Shown in pieces: positions 7,964-13,880 of a DNA stretch of 24,571 nt. Made by a program: the position numbers and the translations under genes. Under the pieces are notes generated by a model. That model did not search any database. It was not told the origin of the DNA and was given only the letters and a program-made list of their open reading frames with translations. The stretch's first letter is position 1. Every line of letters begins with the position of its first letter. This DNA comes from Desulfatirhabdium sp040755275 (GTDB taxonomy: Bacteria > Desulfobacterota > Desulfobacteria > Desulfobacterales > Desulfatirhabdiaceae): positions 1 to 24,571 of the forward strand of contig JBFMBE010000036.1 in the NCBI GenBank assembly GCA_040755275.1. The letters run 5' to 3'.

Positions 7964-9010
7964 CTATCCCTTGTTCAATCCCGCAGGCGTGAATACCAGG
8001 CCCACTTCGTAATAAGGCCGGGTATATTCCTTCGGCAGGGGCGGCAGTGGATTCGATTTTTTGACCGCCTTGAAGGCGGCATCGTCGAAATTCACATTTC
8101 CGGATTTCCTCTCGTACCAAATATCGGCAATCTGTCCGTTGGGTAAAATCTTGATCACCAAAACCGTTACGAGGTCCTTGCGGCCGCCCGTCAAATTTTC
8201 GCTGAAAAACCAGTTTTTTTCGATCGTCATACCAATAAGCGATCGATAGAAATCGATGGCCTGCATGGCTTGAAGACCCAGCCCAGGCATGCCGGTGGTG
8301 GAATCGCCGCCCTGCCCACCCTGATTCGATGCCGCACCGCTGCCGCCTGCAATACCGTTTCCGATGCCGCCACCCGTTTTGGGCATGGCCGCTTCTTCCT
8401 TCCCAACCGTCGCTCGAAGCCTGTCAAGCGTGGATTTCAGGGAATCCGGCGGTTGCTGAGCCACCTTTTTTTCCAGCTTGGCCAAGGTTTCCTTGAGCGA
8501 CGGAGCCGGGGGCGGCTGCGGTTTTTGCACTTCCGGTGGTTTCTGGTTTTCCGGCTTCGGGGCCAACGATACAGCCTCCGGGGCAGGCTTCACCTCCTGT
8601 TTGGCAGGCTGTTTGGCCGGTTCGGGTTTCGGCTCCGGCTTGGGCGGCTCCGGGATCTTCACGGGAGCCGCTCTGGGTGGCTCCGGTTTGGGTGGCTCCG
8701 GCTTCGAAGGCTCTGGTTTCGGTTTCGGCGGTTCGGCCATCGTCGCCTGCCCATCTTTCTTCCCGCCGGAATCCGGTGCAATGGGACCTGCCTTGGGACC
8801 GGAGCCGGGTGTCGCCATACTGACCATCGTTACGTTCAGAACGGATGGAACGGGAGGCCTTCTTCGAAAGGAGAGATCCGGCAACAACGTCAGTAGGACG
8901 AAAACGAGAATGTGCATGGCCAGCGAAATCACCATTGCCACAAACACCGGACCTCGATGTGTCGCATACGCATCGGAAAACCCGTTTCTACCGGTCACCC
9001 GCTCATTCAT
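7964..9010 (-). CDS. tolA: TolA-like energy transducer with TonB C-terminal domain
   Basis: Inner-membrane anchored energy transducer, 348 residues, assigned to TolA by its place between tolR and tolB. One transmembrane helix lies near residues 22-44 (VFVAMVISLAMHILVFVLLT). The periplasmic linker is rich in Pro, Glu and Lys (repeats such as KPEPPKPEPP), then Gly-rich, and a TonB/TolA C-terminal domain ends the protein (FYRSLIGMTIEKNWFF, LPNGQIADIWYERKSG, FDDAAFKAVKKSNPLPPLP). The linker looks like TonB rather than the alanine-rich helix of enterobacterial TolA. It starts 3 bp after the tolR stop. Function as the TolA partner of TolQR is inferred from synteny. Confidence 0.85.
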   Translation of the reverse strand: MNERVTGRNGFSDAYATHRGPVFVAMVISLAMHILVFVLLTLLPDLSFRRRPPVPSVLNVTMVSMATPGSGPKAGPIAPDSGGKKDGQATMAEPPKPKPEPSKPEPPKPEPPRAAPVKIPEPPKPEPKPEPAKQPAKQEVKPAPEAVSLAPKPENQKPPEVQKPQPPPAPSLKETLAKLEKKVAQQPPDSLKSTLDRLRATVGKEEAAMPKTGGGIGNGIAGGSGAASNQGGQGGDSTTGMPGLGLQAMQAIDFYRSLIGMTIEKNWFFSENLTGGRKDLVTVLVIKILPNGQIADIWYERKSGNVNFDDAAFKAVKKSNPLPPLPKEYTRPYYEVGLVFTPAGLNKG

Positions 9011-9013
9011 ACC

Positions 9014-9451
9014 TTACTTCTTTTTGCCGCTGTCCGGCTTCTTGTCTTCGGGAACCGTCACCATGCCGAGCTTGTCCACACCGGCCGCCTTGATTTCCGC
9101 CATAACCTGAACGACGAATCCGTAAGGAAGGTTCTTGTCTGCACGGAGATAGACCTCACGTTGAGGCTGATTTTCCAAAAGGCGGGCCAGCTTGTCCCGA
9201 AACAAATCCATCGGCACCTGAAACTCGTTGATATGGATCTGTTGATTGGCATCGATGGTGATGACGAAATGCTCTTTTTGACTGGAAAGCGGAGGTGCTG
9301 TCGTCGTTTGAGGCAGAGCGACATCAACGCCCTGCATCATCATCGGCGCAGTCACCATGAAAATAATCAGCAGCACCAGCATGACATCGACAAGCGGCGT
9401 CACGTTGATGTCCGCCATCATACCGTTTCCGGAACCGGTGGACATGCTCAT
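9014..9451 (-). CDS. tolR: Tol-Pal system protein TolR (ExbD family)
   Basis: ExbD/TolR family stator subunit, 145 residues, with one transmembrane helix and a periplasmic domain. The start is the ATG at 9451, which overlaps the tolQ stop (ATGA), although the frame is open further upstream inside tolQ. The family signature is DINVTPLVDVMLVLLIIFMV at residues 14-33, with the proton-pathway Asp at D22. The periplasmic part (about 45-145) contains VYLRADKNLPYG and VQVMAEIKAAGVDKLGMVT, as expected. It works with TolQ to use the proton gradient. Confidence 0.95.
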   Translation of the reverse strand: MSMSTGSGNGMMADINVTPLVDVMLVLLIIFMVTAPMMMQGVDVALPQTTTAPPLSSQKEHFVITIDANQQIHINEFQVPMDLFRDKLARLLENQPQREVYLRADKNLPYGFVVQVMAEIKAAGVDKLGMVTVPEDKKPDSGKKK

Positions 9452-10161
9452 GATGCGCTTCCTTTGACGGAAATGAGGTCTCGTTCGATGATGTTCAGAA
9501 AATCGGCAGAAAAACCGATCAGTTCGGTTTCGATGACTTTGATTTTCTGATTGAAATAATTGTAGGCGATGACTGCCGGAATGGCGGCTGCAAGACCGGC
9601 CGCTGTGGCGACCAGGGCTTCCGAAATACCGGGGGCTACGACGGCCAATGTGGCCGACCCTCGAAGACCGATGCCGTGAAACGAATTCATGATGCCCCAC
9701 ACCGTACCGAAGAGTCCGATAAACGGGGCCGTATTGCCGGTCGTCGCCAAGAAGGGAATCATCTGAGTCATTCGGGTTAATTCGATGTTGATGGCTCTTC
9801 GCAGGGCACGCTTGACATTGTCGAGCCCGGCAGGTGTCACGCCTTCCGGGCCCGGAGTGCGGGTCATGCCCCCCGATTGACTGACTTTCTTCAACTCGAT
9901 ATATCCAATCCGAAAAACCTGAGCGATCGGGCTTCCCTGAAGCTGCTTGGCCCGGGCATAGGCTTCGGCCAAGTCACGGCTTTTCCAGAAGAAATCTGTA
10001 AACAAGGCGCTTTCTTGAAAGGCCTTTCGAATGTAGCGATATTTGACGATGATGATCGTCCAGCAGGCAATGGAAAAACCCAACAGCAAAAACAGGACGG
10101 CGTTGACCACGGGTCCCGAGTTGCTGATCATGTGGATGAGATCCAGTTCACCGGAAAACAT
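9448..10161 (-). CDS. tolQ: Tol-Pal system protein TolQ (MotA/TolQ/ExbB proton channel)
   Basis: Inner-membrane proton-channel subunit of the TolQR stator, 237 residues. It shows an N-terminal membrane helix (VNAVLFLLLGFSIACWTIII), a cytoplasmic stretch, and the family core LATTGNTAPFIGLFGTVWGI, followed by a last helix (LVATAAGLAAAIPAVIAYNY). The ATG at 10161 has an AGGGG ribosome site. It is the first gene of the tol-pal operon; no ybgC is seen beside it. The 257-bp region upstream carries a hairpin (10190-10260) and a weak promoter candidate (10322-10350). Confidence 0.95.
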   Translation of the reverse strand: MFSGELDLIHMISNSGPVVNAVLFLLLGFSIACWTIIIVKYRYIRKAFQESALFTDFFWKSRDLAEAYARAKQLQGSPIAQVFRIGYIELKKVSQSGGMTRTPGPEGVTPAGLDNVKRALRRAINIELTRMTQMIPFLATTGNTAPFIGLFGTVWGIMNSFHGIGLRGSATLAVVAPGISEALVATAAGLAAAIPAVIAYNYFNQKIKVIETELIGFSADFLNIIERDLISVKGSAS

Positions 10162-10189
10162 GCGTATTCCCCTGTATCAATGCAAGAAT

Positions 10190-10260
10190 GCCCATTGAGC
10201 CGTGCTTGTTCAGCGTTTGCCGCCAAATGACGCCAAACGCAACACAACAGGACAATGGGC
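10190..10260 (-). other. Long two-part stem-loop in the tolQ leader
   Basis: GCCCATTG (10190-10197) pairs with CAATGGGC (10253-10260), and inside it GCGTTTG (10213-10219) pairs with CAAACGC (10234-10240). The loop holds two copies of CGCCAAA in tandem spacing. It begins about 28 bp upstream of tolQ. It could be a structured 5' leader or a stop signal for the upstream DUF3786 transcript; no T-tract supports a classic terminator. Confidence 0.45.
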
Positions 10261-10321
10261 GATTTGAATGACTCCGAAAAAATGACGTGAATCGGACGAC
10301 CCTATCCAATCAATTTGAATC

Positions 10322-10350
10322 AGGATACTCCAATTTCATCGTCGATGCAA
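10322..10350 (-). promoter_or_regulatory. Candidate sigma-70-type promoter for tolQ
   Basis: On the minus strand, TTGCAT (10350-10345) and TATCCT (10327-10322) are separated by 17 bases, about 160 bp upstream of tolQ. Each hexamer matches the consensus only in part. The remainder of the DUF3786-tolQ gap shows no coding signal. Confidence 0.3.
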
Positions 10351-10418
10351 ATACTTGTTCAGGATTCCAAGGAAAATAGGGAATTCAGCAGGAATCAGCA
10401 GTCGGAAGAAATTCGGAT

Positions 10419-11039
10419 TCACGCCAAAGACCTCGCAATGGCCATCAGTCGATACACCACCATTCCCGCCATCCAGGCGATATCCTCCGGTGACAGAATC
10501 GAGCCGATCGACAGATCGAAGAGGATGCCGGCTTCGGATGGAAATTCCTCATCTCCCAAATAGAGCACCCATTGCATGGGAACCTTCGGGAAAACCCGGT
10601 ATTGGAATCCAGCATCCCCTGCTTCGATGCGTTCAGCCCCCAATTGCTCCGATGCACGGATGAGCAGATCGGCATTCGAACCGAACGTCTTTTTGAGAGG
10701 ATCGACGGCCCGCTTGAGAAAGGCGCTAAAATAGAAAGTGGCACCGGGAATCTCTCGGTAAGTCACCCACTTGTTCGATACAGACAACGGCGGTTTTCCC
10801 ATCAGGTAGTGTAGGATGAGCACTTCCTCTTGAATGGGGACGGGCTGAGGGTTTTCCTTGTCCAGAAATTGAAAATCCGGAAGGCTGACCTCATAGCTGC
10901 GGGTCAGAAAAGAAACCCGCAACACGTTGGGTTCCTCATATAAGAATCCGGAGGTTTCAGCCAATCGGTCGACCGGAATATCCTTCAAGGCCTCTACAGC
11001 CAATCGTTTGGCTTCAATGTAATCATCGATACGCGGCAT
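10419..11039 (-). CDS. DUF3786 domain-containing protein
   Basis: I recognise this 206-residue protein as the DUF3786 family, a conserved protein of unknown function in anaerobes. Typical pieces are WVTYREIPGATFYFSAFLKR (about 91-110), a central FG......L segment, VPMQWVLYLGDEEFPSEAGI (about 153-172) and the C-terminal FDLSIGSILSPEDIAWMAGM. No signal peptide, membrane segment or cysteine cluster is seen. The ATG has an AGAGGAA ribosome site. It is separated from the acs operon by a terminator and a repeat element, and from tolQ by 257 bp, so it is probably its own transcription unit. Relation to the corrinoid/CODH system is suggested only by proximity. Confidence 0.75.
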   Translation of the reverse strand: MPRIDDYIEAKRLAVEALKDIPVDRLAETSGFLYEEPNVLRVSFLTRSYEVSLPDFQFLDKENPQPVPIQEEVLILHYLMGKPPLSVSNKWVTYREIPGATFYFSAFLKRAVDPLKKTFGSNADLLIRASEQLGAERIEAGDAGFQYRVFPKVPMQWVLYLGDEEFPSEAGILFDLSIGSILSPEDIAWMAGMVVYRLMAIARSLA

Positions 11040-11099
11040 GTGTTCCTCTTTCGAACCGGTGACGGCTTTCGATCCATTTGTTTTGAAACCTGGTATGAT

Positions 11100-11235
11100 T
11101 GATGCGCTCGCAAAAAGTCGGACAGTCTCTGCTTAGCCGCATGGGGACGGGGATGCCTTTTTCGCAGCAGCGAAAAATGTTCCCCAGTCACCCCGCGACT
11201 CGACAGAGACTTCCTGACTTTTTGCGGGGCCATCA
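11100..11235. mobile_element. Nested inverted-repeat element (MITE/REP-like, non-autonomous)
   Basis: A 136-bp unit whose ends are imperfect inverted repeats of about 32-36 bases. The left arm is TGATGCGCTCGCAAAAAGTC (11100-11119) continuing to 11131. The right arm runs from 11204 and ends GACTTTTTGCGGGGCCATCA (11216-11235). Within the inner 25 bases of each arm 21 match. The interior contains a second strong hairpin: GGGGA...TTTTTCGC-AGCA-GCGAAAAA...TCCCC (about 11150-11184). TTGATGCGC occurs at both flanks (11099-11107 and 11239-11247). No transposase is present. A third copy of the terminal 20-mer lies alone at 20114-20133, which supports a dispersed repeat family. Confidence 0.6.
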
Positions 11236-11278
11236 CGGTTGATGCGCCCAATTTCTCTCCGACCTACGACTCTTGAAA

Positions 11279-11310
11279 CAAAAAAGCCCCGCCGCAAAGG
11301 GATCGGGGCT
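11279..11310 (-). terminator. Intrinsic terminator after acsE
   Basis: On the minus strand AGCCCCG (11310-11304) pairs with CGGGGCT (11291-11285) and is followed directly by six T. It lies about 30 bp past the acsE stop and is the best terminator in the window. It marks the end of the acs operon. Confidence 0.88.
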
Positions 11311-11340
11311 CCGGATGGTTTCGCCTCAGTCGGCTTGAGA

Positions 11341-12231
11341 CTAGATTTCCAGCCAGGAATCGGAGTACAGGGTTTTTCCGAGAATGACCCGGACCGTTTT
11401 CACGTAATCCTGCATTTCCTTCGGCAGATCAGCGTAATTGGCAGGAATCTCGCCGTCGTTGTCCACCATCGAATAGATCAGCTCCACGATATCCGGCCGT
11501 TTCCCTTTGGCGATTGCGGTCAACTGATCGTCGAGAGGATCGGAAATGACCGAATACATACCGCATTTCTCGAGCATGACCATGTAGGTCTGATTCAGAA
11601 TCGGGCGCAGGTGACTCGGTGGTCCATTGGAGATGTTGGATAGACCGCAGGTGCTTTTGCATCCAGGCGCGATGTCCTGCAACATGCTCTGAAAGGCCAT
11701 CAGGCTCAGTGCCTGGGGCTGCTGAATGTTGACAGGAGTGACGATACCGTCCACCCAGATTTTCTCGTTCGGAATGCCAGCTTCATTTGCAGCGTAAATG
11801 AGCTCGACACACAAGGCGGCCCTTTCGTTCTCGTCTCTCGGAAGCCCTTCCGGGCCCCACATCAAGGCGATGAAATCGCAGTTGTATTCAGCTGCAAGAG
11901 GAATCATCTTCTGATAACGCTCCGGCCGGCACATGATCGAATTGATAAGCGGCGGCAGTTTGCAGACCTTGAGCGCAGCGGCAATGGCATCGATATTGGA
12001 TGTGTCGAGTGCGAGGGGAATGTCCGGAACAACTTCCTGAACGACTTCCACCACCCAGGGCATCAATTCGGGCCCGTCTTTCTTGGCTGGTCCGAGGTTG
12101 ATGTCGATGTAATCCATGCCTTTGGATTTCTGCAGCAGCGCTTCTTCCTGGATGGGTTTGGGATCCCTTTCCTTGAAGGCTTTTCCAATCTTCTTGTTGA
12201 TGACATTGAGACTTTCACCGATCAATAACAT
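11341..12231 (-). CDS. acsE: Methyltetrahydrofolate:corrinoid/iron-sulfur protein methyltransferase AcsE
   Basis: Transfers the methyl group of methyl-tetrahydrofolate to the Co(I) of the corrinoid iron-sulfur protein AcsC/AcsD in the Wood-Ljungdahl pathway. The 296-residue TIM barrel belongs to the pterin-binding family. Visible features are IGESLNVINKKIG (3-15), YIDINLGP near 40, LALDTSN near 74, and GLSNISNGPP near 196, where the Asn-rich loop contacts the pterin. The ATG has a GGAGG ribosome site. It is the last gene of the acs operon, 80 bp after acsC. It is about 30 residues longer than the Moorella enzyme, mostly as a C-terminal tail (after DPLDDQLTAIAKG). Confidence 0.93.
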   Translation of the reverse strand: MLLIGESLNVINKKIGKAFKERDPKPIQEEALLQKSKGMDYIDINLGPAKKDGPELMPWVVEVVQEVVPDIPLALDTSNIDAIAAALKVCKLPPLINSIMCRPERYQKMIPLAAEYNCDFIALMWGPEGLPRDENERAALCVELIYAANEAGIPNEKIWVDGIVTPVNIQQPQALSLMAFQSMLQDIAPGCKSTCGLSNISNGPPSHLRPILNQTYMVMLEKCGMYSVISDPLDDQLTAIAKGKRPDIVELIYSMVDNDGEIPANYADLPKEMQDYVKTVRVILGKTLYSDSWLEI

Positions 12232-12310
12232 AACCGTTCCTCCATCGGGGGGTCTTGGGGGTAAACAGACGAAGGGAATCCCCCGAAAAGAGCAGGGATT
12301 CCCTTCGTGA

Positions 12311-13657
12311 TCAGGCTGCTTGACGACCTTTCAAGAACGCCGGAATGTGGGCGGCTTCTCTCGGCCCGACCGTAATCGTCCAGCCAGGCAGCTCTTCTTC
12401 CACATCGCCGGCAATAGCTGCCGCATACCCCGGAATGATGAGTTCCTGGGTCTTGCACTTATCGGAAATACCGCTCTTCTTCACGAAGATGCCGACATCA
12501 TCTCCGGAAAACTTTCCTGCCGCCCAGGCCGTCATGACGGATAGCCCTTCCGAATCCTTGATCAGCAGCCATGCCGGTACCCGGCTTCCCTCGATTTCAC
12601 CGCTCACGATGAAGTAGGTGAGTGCAAAATTGGTGGTAACGAGAATCGGAGAGTTCTCGTTCGGGTTGTTGATTTCGTAGATACCCTGGGTAACGGTCAT
12701 CGGCCGTTGCGGATCTGTAAAGATGTTCAGACGTTCGAGCAGGAGCGGGAAAATGCTCTCTCCCTTGAAATCGCTCATCACCACGATACCGGCGTATTTC
12801 GCCGTAAACATGGCGGCGATCATCGTCTCTACATCCAGATTGGAGGCCATTTCACAGGGGAAGGTGATCGTCGGAAAGCCCAAGGCCCGGTTCCCGGCTT
12901 TGAGCGCCGCTCTTCGAATGACGATTTGGTCCTGAAGCGCTTGTTTGACTTCCCTCGAACCTGGATCGATGACGATGTCCTTCAGACCCATTTCCGAAAG
13001 CTTGGTGGTGAGCGGAATGAGGGCTTCCACGGAATCTGCCTTTACGGCGACAGGAAGACCGGCTTCCTTGGCCAGAGCACCGAAAGCATCCACATTGGCG
13101 GCCGTCGCACCATACATCAGAGGTCGTTTGAATTTCGTCACCTCGACGGCGGCCTTCATGGCATCCACGGACTCGGACATCAGCACCAGGTTGAACTCGG
13201 AGGTTTCTGCAATCAATTTGGCCTTGGCCGCAAATGCAGCCGCATCTCCGGCATCCTTCAGTGCAATCATCTCGGGCCGCAGATTGAGGCCGACCCGTTC
13301 ATATTGATATGCGTTCCATGCGGCCAGTTTTGCCTTGAGATCGGCTTCGGCAATATCCGCCGACACCAGGGCTGCATAGACCGTCTTGTTGTAGAAGGTT
13401 TTTTCGTGACGGTACAGAACGGTTTCACCGCCGGTTGTTACAGCCCGAACCCCTTTACCGATCGCAACAGGCCGAATCGGCGGCGCGGATGCTTCGGCAA
13501 GCTGTTCTCTGGCCTCGGCGGATACATACGGGCAACTGTCCAGTTCCGCCTTGCCGGATGCCAGGTTCATGGCGAAGGCCAGGCAGGTGGGCACTCCACA
13601 CTCCTTGCAGTTGGTCTTTGGCAGGAGTTTGAAGATCTGAATACCGGTTAATGCCAT
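12311..13657 (-). CDS. acsC: Corrinoid/iron-sulfur protein large (gamma) subunit AcsC/CdhE
   Basis: Large subunit of the corrinoid iron-sulfur protein that carries the methyl group between AcsE and acetyl-CoA synthase. The 448-residue protein opens with a 4Fe-4S domain with ligands C17, C20, C25 and C42 (TNCKECGVPTC, then SCPYV). A TIM barrel follows, and the C-terminal corrinoid-binding domain starts near NFALTYFIVSGEIEGSRVP. The ATG has an AAGGAG ribosome site. It lies between acsB (223 bp upstream, with hairpins) and acsE. Partner of AcsD; reactivation by the AcsV-like protein is expected. Confidence 0.94.
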   Translation of the reverse strand: MALTGIQIFKLLPKTNCKECGVPTCLAFAMNLASGKAELDSCPYVSAEAREQLAEASAPPIRPVAIGKGVRAVTTGGETVLYRHEKTFYNKTVYAALVSADIAEADLKAKLAAWNAYQYERVGLNLRPEMIALKDAGDAAAFAAKAKLIAETSEFNLVLMSESVDAMKAAVEVTKFKRPLMYGATAANVDAFGALAKEAGLPVAVKADSVEALIPLTTKLSEMGLKDIVIDPGSREVKQALQDQIVIRRAALKAGNRALGFPTITFPCEMASNLDVETMIAAMFTAKYAGIVVMSDFKGESIFPLLLERLNIFTDPQRPMTVTQGIYEINNPNENSPILVTTNFALTYFIVSGEIEGSRVPAWLLIKDSEGLSVMTAWAAGKFSGDDVGIFVKKSGISDKCKTQELIIPGYAAAIAGDVEEELPGWTITVGPREAAHIPAFLKGRQAA

Positions 13658-13724
13658 CGTTTTCTCCTTGTTTCCAATAAATGTTCATGGCGGTTTCGCC
13701 ACCCCCAGGAATGAAAATGCAACC

Positions 13725-13755
13725 CGTCACTCCCGCGCAAGCGGGAATCCAGACG
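13725..13755. repeat. REP-like palindrome in the acsB-acsC gap
   Basis: TCCCGC-GCAA-GCGGGA (13731-13746) framed by CGTC...GACG. The wider word (CACTCCCGCGCAAGCGGGAAT) resembles short palindromic repeats that are dispersed between genes in many proteobacteria. A further GC-rich hairpin (CCCCC 13770-13774 / GGGGG 13786-13790) lies beside it. It may affect message stability between acsB and acsC. Confidence 0.6.
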
Positions 13756-13836
13756 AAAGCCTCGGCTGGCCCCCTTACGACGACCGGGGGGACGGGCTGG
13801 GGTAGCTCGCACTTTCGGACCGAATTTTCACGATAA

Positions 13837-13866
13837 CGGATGGTTGAAGGAGCGATCAACCATCCG
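13837..13866 (-). other. Perfect 11-bp hairpin just after acsB
   Basis: CGGATGGTTGA and TCAACCATCCG enclose an 8-base loop, ending 14 bp from the acsB stop. The T-tract expected for intrinsic termination is missing on the minus strand (TTATCGTG follows). It is more likely a 3'-end stabiliser or partial attenuator that sets acsB expression above acsC-acsE. Confidence 0.55.
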
Positions 13867-13880
13867 CCTTAGAATATCCA

